Part shown: piece by piece, positions 24,694 through 34,607 of the stretch | Layout of the letters: every line of letters begins with the position of its first letter | Numbering within the stretch: the stretch's first letter is position 1 | Assembly: GCA_023023105.1 (NCBI GenBank) | Contig: CP083824.1 | Span: 4,526,001-4,590,000 of the forward strand | DNA from: Enterobacter ludwigii | GTDB lineage: Bacteria > Pseudomonadota > Gammaproteobacteria > Enterobacterales > Enterobacteriaceae | DNA: 64,000 nucleotides | Direction: 5' to 3' | Position numbers and translations under genes: made by a program | The notes under the pieces: generated by a model | What the model was told of the DNA's origin: nothing | The model's input: only the letters and a program-made list of their open reading frames with translations | Databases searched by the model: none

Positions 24694-25698
24694 TTAAATA
24701 AGAGCCTGCGTTTCAGGGAAGCCGAAACGAATATTTGCGCACTGCATGGCCTGAGCGGCAGCGCCTTTGAGTAAGTTATCTTCTGCGGCGACCACAATCA
24801 GGTGTTCGCCCTGCACAGCAAAGCCGATATCGCAGAACGGCAGACCGACCACGTTTTTCAGCGCCGGGACGCCTTTATCGTACAAACGCACCAGCGGTTT
24901 ATCCGCGTATGCCTGAGTGAAGACCTCGTTCACCTGTTCTTTGGTTACGCCCGGTTTCAGGCGGCAGGTAATGGTTTCGAGGATCCCACGCGGGAAGCTG
25001 CCCAGGTGCGGGGTGAAAATCACCTCCGCGCCCAGATGGGTGGTAATTTCAGGGTGATGACGGTGGTTAAACACACCATACGGCTGAAGGCTCACTTCGC
25101 AGAAGCTGTTGGAGATAGCAGCCTTGCGCCCGGCACCGCTCACGCCACTGGTGGCGTTGATCACTGGCCACTGGTTCAGATCCAGCAGGCCCGCGTCGAT
25201 CAAAGGCTTAAGAGAAAGCTGCGCCGCCGTTGGATAGCAGCCCGGGACTGCAATCAGATCCGCTTCTTTCAGTTTGTCTGCGCTCCACTCCGCCAGGCCG
25301 TACACCGCTTTTTCAAGCAGATCCGGGTGCTGATGGGTAAAACCGTAATATTTTTCATAGAACGCGCCATCGTTAACACGGAACGCGCCAGAGAGGTCGA
25401 ACACCACACAACCGGCCGCCAGAAATTGCGGTGCCAGGTCGTGGCTGACTTCGTGCGCAGTGGCCAAAAACACCACGTCGACGCCTTCGGTGAACTCACT
25501 GATGTCAGACATTGGCTGCAACGGCAGATCAACAATGCCCTTAAGTTGCGGATGCAAATCAGAAATTAACTTTCCTGCATCATTGCTTTGCGCTGACACG
25601 GTCAAAGCGGTTATGGTCATATGTGGATGGCGATTCACGTAGCTTACAAGCTCTGCGCCCGCATAACCGCTAGCGCCTACAATCAGCGTATTCAACAT
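24694..25698 (-). CDS. argC: N-acetyl-gamma-glutamyl-phosphate reductase
   Basis: NADPH-dependent reduction of acetylglutamyl phosphate, step three of arginine synthesis. It has 334 residues. Nucleotide-binding [10 protein letters not shown] is near residue 8 and the catalytic cysteine is in PGCYPTA near 154. It is the first gene of argCBH and is divergent from argE across an ArgR operator. Confidence 0.98.
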   Translation of the reverse strand: MLNTLIVGASGYAGAELVSYVNRHPHMTITALTVSAQSNDAGKLISDLHPQLKGIVDLPLQPMSDISEFTEGVDVVFLATAHEVSHDLAPQFLAAGCVVFDLSGAFRVNDGAFYEKYYGFTHQHPDLLEKAVYGLAEWSADKLKEADLIAVPGCYPTAAQLSLKPLIDAGLLDLNQWPVINATSGVSGAGRKAAISNSFCEVSLQPYGVFNHRHHPEITTHLGAEVIFTPHLGSFPRGILETITCRLKPGVTKEQVNEVFTQAYADKPLVRLYDKGVPALKNVVGLPFCDIGFAVQGEHLIVVAAEDNLLKGAAAQAMQCANIRFGFPETQALI

Positions 25699-25721
25699 CG
25701 GGTTCCTTTATGCTCAACGTT

Positions 25722-25760
25722 AATGTATTTTTATTCACATTTATTGCATGAATATTGATA
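25722..25760. promoter_or_regulatory. ArgR operator (two ARG boxes)
   Basis: Two 18-base ARG boxes, AATGTATTTTTATTCACA (25722-25739) and ATTGCATGAATATTGATA (25743-25760), are separated by three bases, the spacing ArgR hexamers need. They match the E. coli argECBH operator. Binding should repress argCBH and argE together when arginine is plentiful. Confidence 0.93.
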
Positions 25761-25786
25761 CTATCACGACCTAAGGTGTGTCAACA

Positions 25787-26938
25787 ATGAAAATGAACTT
25801 ACCGCCATTTATCGAGATCTACCGCGCCCTGATTGCCACACCGTCCATCAGTGCAACCGAAGAAGCGCTGGATCAGAGCAATGAGTCTTTAATCAATCTG
25901 CTGGCGGGTTGGTTTAGCGATCTTGGGTTTAACGTTGAGGTTCAGCCCGTCCCCGGAACCCGCCACAAATTTAACCTGCTCGCCAGCACCGGAACCGGTG
26001 CGGGCGGCCTGCTGCTGGCCGGTCATACTGACACCGTACCGTTTGACGACGGCCGCTGGACGCGCGATCCGTTCACCCTGACCGAACATGACAACAAGCT
26101 CTACGGTCTGGGCACCGCCGACATGAAAGGATTCTTCGCCTTTATCCTCGACGCGCTGCGTGACGTCGACGTGACGAAACTGAAGAAACCGCTCTACATT
26201 CTGGCGACCGCCGATGAAGAAACCAGCATGGCGGGCGCTCGCTACTTCTCTGAAAACACGTCGATTCGCCCGGATTGCGCGATCATCGGCGAGCCAACGT
26301 CTCTGCAACCGATTCGCGCGCACAAAGGCCATATCTCGACGGCAGTGCGCGTGCTGGGCCAGTCCGGCCACTCCAGCGACCCGGCGCGCGGCGTGAATGC
26401 CATTGAGCTGATGCACGATGCCATCGGCCACATCATGCAGCTGCGTGATTCCCTGAAAGAGCGCTATCACCATGATTCGTTCACCGTTCCTTATCCGACG
26501 CTGAACCTCGGTAGCCTTCACGGCGGCGATGCCTCCAACCGTATCTGCGCCTGTTGCGAGCTGCACATGGATATCCGCCCGCTGCCGGGTATGACGCTGA
26601 GCGATCTGAACGGATTACTGACAGAAGCCCTTGCACCGGTGAGTGAACGCTGGCCAGGCCGTCTGACGGTTTCCGATCTGCATCCGCCAATTCCGGGCTA
26701 TGAGTGCCCGCCGGATCACCAGTTGGTCGACGTGGTGGAAAAACTGCTCGGCGAGAAAACCGATGTGGTGAACTACTGCACCGAAGCGCCGTTTATTCAA
26801 ACGCTCTGCCCGACGCTGGTCCTTGGCCCTGGCTCCATCAACCAGGCCCACCAGCCGGATGAGTATCTGGAAACTCGCTTTATCAAGCCAACCCGCGAAC
26901 TGATTACTCAGGTTGTGCATCACTTCTGCTGGCATTAA
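25787..26938 (+). CDS. argE: Acetylornithine deacetylase
   Basis: Zinc-dependent M20-family hydrolase that removes acetate from N-acetylornithine. From ATG 25787 it is 383 residues ([16 protein letters not shown]), equal to E. coli ArgE. Metal-binding motifs are visible: [11 protein letters not shown] near 80, the GTADMKG aspartate near 112, and DEETSMAGA near 144. AAGGTG is eight bases upstream of this ATG. A GTG at 25778 would add three unconserved residues. It is divergent from argCBH with a shared ARG-box operator. Confidence 0.97.
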   Translation: MKMNLPPFIEIYRALIATPSISATEEALDQSNESLINLLAGWFSDLGFNVEVQPVPGTRHKFNLLASTGTGAGGLLLAGHTDTVPFDDGRWTRDPFTLTEHDNKLYGLGTADMKGFFAFILDALRDVDVTKLKKPLYILATADEETSMAGARYFSENTSIRPDCAIIGEPTSLQPIRAHKGHISTAVRVLGQSGHSSDPARGVNAIELMHDAIGHIMQLRDSLKERYHHDSFTVPYPTLNLGSLHGGDASNRICACCELHMDIRPLPGMTLSDLNGLLTEALAPVSERWPGRLTVSDLHPPIPGYECPPDHQLVDVVEKLLGEKTDVVNYCTEAPFIQTLCPTLVLGPGSINQAHQPDEYLETRFIKPTRELITQVVHHFCWH

Positions 26939-26943
26939 TGACC

Positions 26944-26969
26944 TTTCCCCTCTCATCTGAGAGGGGAAA
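26944..26969. repeat. Palindrome downstream of argE
   Basis: Perfect 12-base stem TTTCCCCTCTCA / TGAGAGGGGAAA with a two-base loop. No T-run follows on the plus strand, so it is not a canonical terminator. Its core resembles the other CCCTCTCCC repeats in the window. Confidence 0.7.
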
Positions 26970-27184
26970 ATCTCGCGATCTCCGTCACATTCCCATAAGC
27001 ATCACTTATCTGACGCGAAGCGAATTAAATTTCGTAAATTACCCACATTTATTCGTTTGCTGAACCGTTTTCGCAGCAATTGACGACGGGGGTTTTACGT
27101 GGCTTTATAAAGGGAGATGACAAAATAATGTCCAGAAGAGTTTCGACTGGGCATAAACAAAAATGATGGGGTGACTGGGTTTTT

Positions 27185-29836
27185 ATGAACGAACAATATT
27201 CCGCGTTGCGTAGTAATGTCAGTATGCTCGGCAAAGTGCTTGGAGATACCATCAAAGATGCGTTGGGGGAGAACATCCTCGACCGTGTTGAAACCATCCG
27301 CAAGCTATCGAAATCTTCTCGTGCAGGTAATGAGGCCAATCGTCAGGAGCTGCTAACCACGTTGCAGAACCTCTCTAACGATGAGCTGTTACCCGTTGCA
27401 CGCGCATTCAGCCAGTTCCTTAACCTGGCAAACACCGCTGAGCAATACCACAGCATTTCGCCAAATGGCGAAGCTGCCAGCAACCCGGAAGTCATTGCCC
27501 GTACGCTTCGTAAACTCAAAGATCAGCCAGGCCTCAATGAAGACACCATCAAAAAAGCGGTGGAGTCCCTTTCGCTGGAGCTGGTACTGACCGCGCACCC
27601 AACCGAAATCACCCGTCGTACCCTGATCCATAAAATGGTGGAAGTGAACAACTGCCTGAAGCAGTTGGATAACAAAGACATCGCTGACTACGAGCGCAAC
27701 CAGCTGATGCGCCGCCTGCGCCAGCTGATTGCCCAATCCTGGCACACCGATGAAATTCGTAAGCATCGCCCAAGCCCGGTTGATGAAGCCAAATGGGGCT
27801 TTGCGGTGGTAGAAAACAGCCTGTGGGAAGGGGTTCCTAACTACCTGCGCGAGCTGAACGAACAGCTGGAAGAGAACCTGGGCTACCGCCTGCCGGTGGA
27901 TTTTGTTCCAGTGCGCTTCACCTCCTGGATGGGCGGAGACCGCGACGGCAACCCGAACGTGACCGCAGAGATCACCCGTCATGTCCTGTTGCTGAGCCGC
28001 TGGAAGGCCACCGACCTGTTCCTGAAAGACATTCAGGTACTGATTTCCGAACTGTCGATGGTTGAAGCAACACCGGAACTGCGCGAGCTGGCTGGTGAAG
28101 AAGGTGCCAGCGAGCCGTATCGTTTCCTGATGAAAAAACTGCGCAGTCAACTGATGGCTACTCAGGCCTGGCTGGAAGCACGACTTAAAGGCCAGCGCCT
28201 GCCAAAACCCGAAGGTCTTCTGAGCCAGAACGAACAGCTCTGGGAGCCCCTGTACGCCTGTTATAAATCTCTGCAGGCCTGTGGGATGGGCATCATCGCG
28301 AACGGTGAGTTGCTTGATACCCTGCGCCGCGTGAAGTGTTTTGGCGTACCGCTGGTGCGTATCGATGTGCGTCAGGAGAGCACCCGTCATACCGAAGCCC
28401 TGGGCGAACTGACCCGCTATCTCGGCATCGGCGATTATGAAAGCTGGTCCGAAGCCGACAAGCAGGCCTTCCTGATCCGCGAACTGAACTCCAAACGTCC
28501 TCTGCTGCCTCGCAACTGGGAGCCAAGCAACGACACCCGCGAAGTTCTCAACACCTGTAAAGCGATCGTTGATGCGCCGAAAGGATCGGTGGCGGCCTAT
28601 GTGATCTCCATGGCGAAAACGCCGTCCGACGTGCTGGCCGTTCATCTCCTGCTGAAAGAAGCCGGTATCGACTACGCCCTGCCGGTCGCGCCGCTGTTTG
28701 AAACCCTCGATGACCTGAACAATGCCAATGATGTCATGACCCAGTTGCTGAACATCGACTGGTATCGTGGCTTTATTCAGGGCAAACAGATGGTCATGAT
28801 TGGCTATTCTGACTCCGCAAAAGATGCGGGCGTAATGGCAGCATCCTGGGCCCAGTACCAGGCGCAAGATGCACTGATTAAAACCTGTGAGAAAGCCGGT
28901 ATTGAGCTGACCCTGTTCCACGGACGCGGCGGTTCCATTGGCCGTGGCGGTGCACCTGCTCATGCCGCACTGCTGTCACAACCGCCGGGAAGTCTGAAAG
29001 GCGGCCTGCGCGTGACCGAGCAGGGCGAGATGATCCGCTTCAAGTACGGTCTGCCAGAAGTCACCATCAGCAGCCTGTCGCTTTACACCAGCGCTATTCT
29101 GGAAGCGAACTTGCTACCGCCGCCGGAGCCAAAAGCGTCCTGGTGTCATATTATGGACGAGCTGTCAGATATCTCCTGCGATCTGTACCGCGGCTACGTG
29201 CGTGAAAACAAAGACTTCGTACCTTACTTCCGTTCAGCGACGCCTGAGCAGGAGCTGGGTAAACTGCCGCTGGGCTCACGTCCTGCGAAGCGTCGCCCAA
29301 CCGGTGGCGTAGAATCCCTGCGTGCTATCCCGTGGATCTTCGCCTGGACGCAGAACCGTTTGATGCTGCCAGCCTGGCTGGGTGCCGGTGCCGCGCTGCA
29401 GAAAGTGGTAGAAGATGGCAAACAGAGCGAGCTGGAAGCTATGTGTCGCGACTGGCCATTCTTCTCAACCCGCCTGGGTATGCTGGAGATGGTCTTCTCG
29501 AAAGCTGACCTGTGGCTGGCGGAATACTACGATCAGCGCCTGGTGAAACCTGAGCTGTGGGCACTGGGTAAAGAGCTGCGCGAACTGCTGGAAGGTGACA
29601 TCAAAGTGGTGCTGGATATCGCCAACGACTCACACCTGATGGCGGACCTGCCGTGGATTGCCGAGTCTATTCAGCTACGTAACATCTATACCGACCCGTT
29701 GAACGTCCTGCAGGCAGAACTGCTGCATCGTTCGCGTCTGGCGGAAGAAGAAGGTAAAGAGCCGGATCCACGCGTTGAACAGGCGCTGATGGTGACGATT
29801 GCAGGCGTTGCGGCAGGTATGCGTAACACCGGCTAA
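27185..29836 (+). CDS. ppc: Phosphoenolpyruvate carboxylase
   Basis: Carboxylates PEP to oxaloacetate to refill the TCA cycle, supplying aspartate for the arginine and methionine pathways found nearby. It has 883 residues, identical in length to E. coli Ppc. Catalytic [12 protein letters not shown] is near residue 138, [12 protein letters not shown] near 255, the glycine-rich [12 protein letters not shown] near 580, and the C-terminus MRNTG is conserved. In E. coli eptC follows ppc; here a REP element and yijO follow directly. Confidence 0.98.
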   Translation: MNEQYSALRSNVSMLGKVLGDTIKDALGENILDRVETIRKLSKSSRAGNEANRQELLTTLQNLSNDELLPVARAFSQFLNLANTAEQYHSISPNGEAASNPEVIARTLRKLKDQPGLNEDTIKKAVESLSLELVLTAHPTEITRRTLIHKMVEVNNCLKQLDNKDIADYERNQLMRRLRQLIAQSWHTDEIRKHRPSPVDEAKWGFAVVENSLWEGVPNYLRELNEQLEENLGYRLPVDFVPVRFTSWMGGDRDGNPNVTAEITRHVLLLSRWKATDLFLKDIQVLISELSMVEATPELRELAGEEGASEPYRFLMKKLRSQLMATQAWLEARLKGQRLPKPEGLLSQNEQLWEPLYACYKSLQACGMGIIANGELLDTLRRVKCFGVPLVRIDVRQESTRHTEALGELTRYLGIGDYESWSEADKQAFLIRELNSKRPLLPRNWEPSNDTREVLNTCKAIVDAPKGSVAAYVISMAKTPSDVLAVHLLLKEAGIDYALPVAPLFETLDDLNNANDVMTQLLNIDWYRGFIQGKQMVMIGYSDSAKDAGVMAASWAQYQAQDALIKTCEKAGIELTLFHGRGGSIGRGGAPAHAALLSQPPGSLKGGLRVTEQGEMIRFKYGLPEVTISSLSLYTSAILEANLLPPPEPKASWCHIMDELSDISCDLYRGYVRENKDFVPYFRSATPEQELGKLPLGSRPAKRRPTGGVESLRAIPWIFAWTQNRLMLPAWLGAGAALQKVVEDGKQSELEAMCRDWPFFSTRLGMLEMVFSKADLWLAEYYDQRLVKPELWALGKELRELLEGDIKVVLDIANDSHLMADLPWIAESIQLRNIYTDPLNVLQAELLHRSRLAEEEGKEPDPRVEQALMVTIAGVAAGMRNTG

Positions 29837-29844
29837 TGCTTTAT

Positions 29845-29870
29845 GCCCGGCAGCGCTGCGCTTGCCGGGC
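29845..29870. repeat. REP-like palindrome after ppc
   Basis: GCCCGGCA / TGCCGGGC arms around GCGCTGCGCT, a typical REP unit, nine bases after the ppc stop. It may act as the 3' stabiliser of ppc mRNA. Confidence 0.8.
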
Positions 29871-29890
29871 AATACCTCGGTATTCACATC

Positions 29891-30739
29891 ATGCACCACG
29901 ATATCACCCACATCCTGACTGACCTGATAAACGGCACGTTGCCTCTACGTCAGGTGCATTTTGCAAACTCAACATCCTCCGTTCCCGCACTTGCCTTGCA
30001 GGTCGATTTTCCTCGTCTGGAGATCGTGCTCGAAGGTTCGGTGAAAGACCTGGCTGCTTCCGTTTTACAGCAGGGTGATGTTTTATACGTTCCTGCTGGC
30101 GGCTGGAATGATCCGCAATGGCAAAAGCCCGCGACGACGTTGAGCATTCTGTTTGGCAAACAACAACTTGGGTTTAGCCTCCTGCACTGGGATGGCGTTG
30201 AGGTCCGTAACCTGGCAAAACGGCATGTTGCCCGCAGAGGTCCTCGTATTGGCTCATTCCTGCTGCAAACGCTCCATGAAATGCAGATGCAGCCGCATGA
30301 GCAGCAAACCGCACGGCTGATTATCGCCAGCCTGCTTAGCCACTGCGTCGACCTGCTGGGCAGCCAGATCCAAACCGCCTCGCGTAGTCAGGCTCTGTTT
30401 GAAGCGATTCGGGTCTATATTGACGAGCACTACGCCGCGCCGCTAACCCGTGAATCCGTGGCGCAGGCGTTTTACATCTCCCCCAACTATCTGTCGCATC
30501 TCTTCCAGAAAACAGGTGCAGTGGGTTTCAATGAATACCTGACGCATACCCGGCTGGAACACGCGCGTCAGTTGCTGAAAGGGTATGATTTAAAAGTGAA
30601 AGAGGTGGCACATGCCTGCGGGTTTGTTGACAGTAACTATTTCTGCCGGTTGTTCCGTAAAAACACAGAGCGATCCCCGTCAGAATACCGTCGCCAGTAT
30701 CACAGCCAGCTAACAGGGAAAGTGGCTAGTCCAGAATGA
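29891..30739 (+). CDS. yijO: AraC-family regulator YijO
   Basis: A transcription factor of 282 residues starting MHHDITHILTDLINGTL; E. coli YijO has 283. The N-terminal part (residues 1-130) is a cupin-like sensor region. The C-terminal AraC DNA-binding domain (about 180-275) has two helix-turn-helix units with TRESVAQAFYISPNYLSHLF and KVKEVAHACGFVDSNYFCRL. I chose ATG 29891 over an upstream frame start at 29843, which lies in the REP element. Target genes are unknown; its place beside frwD-pflCD makes that cluster the obvious candidate. Its 3' end overlaps frwD by 14 bases, tail to tail. Confidence 0.93.
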   Translation: MHHDITHILTDLINGTLPLRQVHFANSTSSVPALALQVDFPRLEIVLEGSVKDLAASVLQQGDVLYVPAGGWNDPQWQKPATTLSILFGKQQLGFSLLHWDGVEVRNLAKRHVARRGPRIGSFLLQTLHEMQMQPHEQQTARLIIASLLSHCVDLLGSQIQTASRSQALFEAIRVYIDEHYAAPLTRESVAQAFYISPNYLSHLFQKTGAVGFNEYLTHTRLEHARQLLKGYDLKVKEVAHACGFVDSNYFCRLFRKNTERSPSEYRRQYHSQLTGKVASPE

Positions 30740-31082
30740 GCTGAGTATGCTGCGGTGCGGAAAACATTTTACGCACCGCTCCCATCACCCTTTGCGGGTC
30801 ACGTAAAAAGGCGTTAATCCCGCACTTCACGTAGCGGGTATGTTCGAAGCGTTCACTGCCAGCCAGTTCGATATCCGCGATCAGTAGAACAACATCGGCG
30901 CGACGAATATCGTCATCTGTGAGCTCGTTTTCAACGCCCAGAGCTCCCTGCGTCTCAATGTGAACGCTCCACTTCTCATGCAGGCAGAGTTTTTCAAGCC
31001 TTTCGGCTGCCATATAGGTATGTGCAACGCCACTGACACAAGCGGTCACCGCCACCAGGTGACGTTCCGTTATCACTGCCAT
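30726..31082 (-). CDS. frwD: PTS fructose-like EIIB component FrwD
   Basis: A 118-residue EIIB protein of the fructose-mannitol PTS family. The phospho-accepting cysteine is Cys15 in AVTACVSGVAHTYMAAE. It closely resembles FrwB (34273-34593) over the first 60 residues but has a different C-terminal half. It lies two bases after pflC in the same operon. Whether it passes phosphate to the same EIIC as FrwB is not known. The N-terminus is five residues longer than in E. coli. Confidence 0.93.
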   Translation of the reverse strand: MAVITERHLVAVTACVSGVAHTYMAAERLEKLCLHEKWSVHIETQGALGVENELTDDDIRRADVVLLIADIELAGSERFEHTRYVKCGINAFLRDPQRVMGAVRKMFSAPQHTQLILD

Positions 31083-31084
31083 AC

Positions 31085-31960
31085 TTAACCTCCTACGGTG
31101 ACATGGAAACCTTCGCGCTCAGCCATTTGACGCATCGCCGCAACCTCACTTTCTGTTGGCGGAACCACTTGCCGCATCCCCCACTCCTGACCAAGGAGAC
31201 GATACTTTGGTTCCCCGTACTGATGGAACGGCAGTAAATGCAGTTGCCGTATTCCAGAAGGTAACAGAAACGCCAGCACGCGAGCCATGTTCGTTTCATT
31301 GAGCGTAAAACCCGGAATAAGCGGCACGCGAGGGATCACATTTACTCCGTCTGCCACCAGTTGCATAAAATTATCGAGCACTCTGGGCAGATTCATTGCT
31401 ACCACTGAACGCGCCAGCTCCGTATCCATTATTTTCAAATCAAACAGCACTTCATCACACTGGTGCGCCAGTGGCAGTAAGCGAGATAAAGGCGCATCTC
31501 CTGCCGTTTCGATGGCTGTATGCACGCCATATCGACGCAGCCTCTGCAAAAGCAGTGTCGCAAAAGGTGCCTGCATCAACACTTCCCCTCCGGAGAGGGT
31601 GACGCCACCACCCGAAGAACGGAAGAACACATCGTCTTTCATTACCTCACGTTCGAGCACATCGAGCGTAACGTCTCTTCCAATATGCTCGAACGCGCCA
31701 GAAGGGCACTCATTAGCATCCCGCAGACAGGGGCTACAGTGCAAACATTTGCTCACGCGGCGCACTGTCTCGATTTTCGGTGAGATCGACTCAGGATTAG
31801 CACACCAGGGGCAGCGGTGAGGACAACCTTTAAAAAACACTACCGTACGAATGCCACGCCCATCATTCAACGAATAGCGCTGAATGTTGAAAATACGCGC
31901 CGCATTGGCGCGCGTTTCAACCTCGTCACAGCTGATGTGCTGTGCGACGGATAATGTCAT
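31085..31960 (-). CDS. pflC: Glycyl radical enzyme activating enzyme PflC
   Basis: A radical SAM enzyme that installs the glycyl radical on PflD. From ATG 31960 it is 291 residues starting MTLSVAQHISCDEV. The radical SAM cluster motif CX3CX2C is visible as KGCPHRCPWCANPE. A second cysteine-rich segment, CLHCSPCLRDANEC, suggests one extra iron-sulfur cluster, as in activases of the glycerol dehydratase type. The start has AAGGAG seven bases upstream. Its first 35 bases overlap the pflD 3' end, implying coupled translation. Confidence 0.94.
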   Translation of the reverse strand: MTLSVAQHISCDEVETRANAARIFNIQRYSLNDGRGIRTVVFFKGCPHRCPWCANPESISPKIETVRRVSKCLHCSPCLRDANECPSGAFEHIGRDVTLDVLEREVMKDDVFFRSSGGGVTLSGGEVLMQAPFATLLLQRLRRYGVHTAIETAGDAPLSRLLPLAHQCDEVLFDLKIMDTELARSVVAMNLPRVLDNFMQLVADGVNVIPRVPLIPGFTLNETNMARVLAFLLPSGIRQLHLLPFHQYGEPKYRLLGQEWGMRQVVPPTESEVAAMRQMAEREGFHVTVGG

Positions 31961-34220
31961 CCTGGATCTCCTTCGATAACTCAACAAAGAAGGTGCTGTA
32001 TCCGGCAACCCGGACGACCAACCCGGCAAAATCCTGTGGGCGCTGCTGTGCTTCGCGTAGCGTGTCCGCGTTAACGACGTTGAACTGGATATGTTGCAGT
32101 TTAAGCTGGGTGAACGCGCGCAGAAAATCCGCCAGCTTTTGCAGCCCGGCATCGCCTTCCAGCGTCGCAGGCGTGAATTTAACGTTCAGAAGTGTACCGT
32201 TAGATAATAAATAGTTATCCAGCTTACTCACCGATTTCAGTACCGCCGTCGGGCCCTGCATATCTTGCCCGAGCATAGGAGAGAGCCCACCGTCTGCCAG
32301 CTGCTCACCTGCCAGGCGACCATCCGGTGTGGCACCCACGACTGCGCCCAGCGGTACGTGTGCCGACACGGTATATGAACCGGGGGTAAATTGCCCACCA
32401 CGCGGGTTGCGGTATTTTTCGACCTCTTTACAGTAATGGCGCAGCAATTCAGCGCTGATATTGTCGACATCATCAATATCATTGCCGTATTTTTCGAAGC
32501 GGTTGATCAGCCTTGCACGCACTTTCTCGCCTTCAGGGGTGGCAAAATTGGCTTTTAACACGGCTAATAGCTCATCAAAACTTAAGCGTTGCTGTTCAAA
32601 AACCAGCCCTTTCAGAGCATGCAATGAGTCACTCAAATTCGCTATCCCTATCCCCTGCACGCCAGAGAAGTTATAGCGTGCACCGCCGTCGGTAATATCT
32701 CTCCCCGTAACCAGGCAATCACTGATAAACGAAGAGAGAAGCGGAACGGGCGCCCAGTCGCGGTGGCCGATATCGCAGATATTGCTCCCCTCGACCATCA
32801 GCGCAATGTAGTGATTAATTTTGGCGCGAATATGTCTCAGCAACTCTTCATAACTGAGATCCGCATTGCCTTCGTTCTCCTGCATCGCAATTTCCATGAC
32901 TTTCAGCAGGTTAAACATCGCGATATCGTGAAGACCGTAGGTTTTACCCGGAATGGACAGTTCAACGCAGCCGACAACGGCGTAATCACGCGCATCTTCA
33001 AGTGACACACCACGATTCAGAAAAGCTGGCACCACCACTTCATCGTTAAATATCTGCGGAATACCGGTTCCCAGGCGGATCGTCTCTGCAGTTTTGAGCA
33101 GGAAAGGTCGATCAATAAGTTCGTTCACTCGCACGCCAAGGTTGGGCTGCGGAAGCTGAACGCTCTGGTAGGCATCCAGGCACAGGAAGGAAAGCACATT
33201 CACCGCACTGCGACCACTCTCCGTCAGGCCGCCCAGCAGTGCAGTATATCCCGTCGGAAATCCGGCAAAATAACGTGCGCTGCTGGTCGAACGTAATAAC
33301 ACCACGTCATTGCACTTCACCCACAATGATTCCAGAAGTTCTTTCAGAAACGAAGGATCGTCACCTTGCGAGAGCGAAGCCTGATAAAACGGCAACATAT
33401 ACTGATCAAAGCGCCCGATGGAGAGCGAGCTGGCGTTAGATTCGTACTGTAAAATAACGTTCATGTACCAGAATAGCTGACACGCCTGCCAGAACGTTTG
33501 CGGTTTATGCTGAGCGTTATGACGAGAGTTTTCCGCAATCTTGAGTAATTCCTCGCGTCGAGAGCCATGGCTGATGGCAGCGACGTCTTCAGCCAGCACT
33601 GCATAGCGCAGAATGTGGCGCTGCGAGGCTTCAAGCAGAATCAGCGCCGCGGCATAGAAGGTGTTCTCCGTATCGCGGGTGCAGTGTTCACGCATTTCCT
33701 CTACCAGCGCACCCAGACCATTATTCAGCAGGCGTGGGTAATCAATGATGATATGCCCCTGCCCTTTATCCGTCTGATTGACGCTAAAAATCTGTGTCCC
33801 CACGGCGGCTTTCACTTCATCCGTCATCTGGCTGTTGATGAAATCTTTCATCGACCGTTTTTCCCACCAGGGATACAGCACTTCACGGTAGATCCGCTTA
33901 TCCTCGTCGCTAATGTCGAAGCGATCCTGGGGTCGTGTGGCAAACTGATCCAACTCCTTAAGCAGCCAGTACGGGTCCATCTCAGGGGACATAATTCCTG
34001 CGCGCGGTTTAACGGTGCGGTTTCCGGCAATCAGTTCCTCATCACGAATCGCGATATTCACATGGTCGAGAATGTACGCCGTGGCTTTCGCGCGCCTGAG
34101 CATAACCGGCTCGCCTTCCGTCTGCTGATAACTGGCGGTATAGAGCAAAGCACGCTCAAGTGAGATTTCGCGCGGGTTAGCAAAGAGTGCGTCTTTCAGA
34201 CGCTGGGTACGATTCGTCAT
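31926..34220 (-). CDS. pflD: Glycyl radical enzyme PflD
   Basis: A 764-residue glycyl radical enzyme. The thiyl cysteine is in YAVVGCVELS (near residue 418) and the radical glycine in VRVAGYSTFF (near 740). The GCVE motif, in place of the paired cysteines of true pyruvate formate-lyase, places it with lyases and dehydratases, so the old name formate acetyltransferase 2 is probably wrong. I recall that relatives of the YbiW/PflD type act on 1,5-anhydroglucitol 6-phosphate, giving 1-deoxyfructose 6-phosphate. The neighbours fsaB, gldA and a PTS fit such a route. Oxygen sensitivity implies anaerobic use. Confidence 0.93.
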   Translation of the reverse strand: MTNRTQRLKDALFANPREISLERALLYTASYQQTEGEPVMLRRAKATAYILDHVNIAIRDEELIAGNRTVKPRAGIMSPEMDPYWLLKELDQFATRPQDRFDISDEDKRIYREVLYPWWEKRSMKDFINSQMTDEVKAAVGTQIFSVNQTDKGQGHIIIDYPRLLNNGLGALVEEMREHCTRDTENTFYAAALILLEASQRHILRYAVLAEDVAAISHGSRREELLKIAENSRHNAQHKPQTFWQACQLFWYMNVILQYESNASSLSIGRFDQYMLPFYQASLSQGDDPSFLKELLESLWVKCNDVVLLRSTSSARYFAGFPTGYTALLGGLTESGRSAVNVLSFLCLDAYQSVQLPQPNLGVRVNELIDRPFLLKTAETIRLGTGIPQIFNDEVVVPAFLNRGVSLEDARDYAVVGCVELSIPGKTYGLHDIAMFNLLKVMEIAMQENEGNADLSYEELLRHIRAKINHYIALMVEGSNICDIGHRDWAPVPLLSSFISDCLVTGRDITDGGARYNFSGVQGIGIANLSDSLHALKGLVFEQQRLSFDELLAVLKANFATPEGEKVRARLINRFEKYGNDIDDVDNISAELLRHYCKEVEKYRNPRGGQFTPGSYTVSAHVPLGAVVGATPDGRLAGEQLADGGLSPMLGQDMQGPTAVLKSVSKLDNYLLSNGTLLNVKFTPATLEGDAGLQKLADFLRAFTQLKLQHIQFNVVNADTLREAQQRPQDFAGLVVRVAGYSTFFVELSKEIQDDIIRRTAHQL

Positions 34221-34241
34221 GAGGTAACTCCTGTAACGGAA

Positions 34242-34266
34242 AAACGAGCCCGCCCCGAAGGGCGGG
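34242..34266 (-). terminator. Intercistronic hairpin, frwB-pflD
   Basis: Minus-strand perfect 7-base stem CCCGCCC, TTCG tetraloop, GGGCGGG, then CTCG and five T. It lies between frwB and pflD in the same operon and could act as a partial terminator or mRNA stabiliser that lowers pflDC relative to frwCB. Confidence 0.6.
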
Positions 34267-34272
34267 AGAGCA

Positions 34273-34593
34273 TCAGGCGGTTTGTGTCAGGTGGGCATCA
34301 ATTTTGTTCATGATGGCGTCAGCACGCTTTACCGCGTCGCTAATGTTGACGCGCACGATGGTTTTCCCGCTAAAACGCTCTTCGAATTTAATGCCGATAT
34401 CTTTAGTCAGGATCACCATATCCGCTGCGGCGATATCCTCAGCCGTCAGTTCGTTCTCAAGACCTATCGACCCCTGCGTTTCAACTTTCACTTCCCAGCC
34501 TTTGGCTTTAGCGGCACTTTCCAGTGCTTCGGCCGCCATATAGGTATGCGCAACGCCTGACGGGCATGCCGTTACTGCGATAATTCGGGCCAT
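34273..34593 (-). CDS. frwB: PTS fructose-like EIIB component FrwB
   Basis: A 106-residue EIIB protein, same length as E. coli FrwB. The phosphocysteine is Cys10 in MARIIAVTACPSGVAHTYMA. It receives phosphate from the EIIA domain of PtsA and passes it to sugar moving through FrwC, by family knowledge. It lies 14 bases after frwC. Confidence 0.95.
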   Translation of the reverse strand: MARIIAVTACPSGVAHTYMAAEALESAAKAKGWEVKVETQGSIGLENELTAEDIAAADMVILTKDIGIKFEERFSGKTIVRVNISDAVKRADAIMNKIDAHLTQTA

Positions 34594-34607
34594 GTTCTCT
34601 TCCTCAT

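Noticed and set aside
27389..28963. 524-codon minus-strand frame inside ppc
   Set aside because: Antisense shadow of ppc, with no domain features and no promoter or ribosome site.
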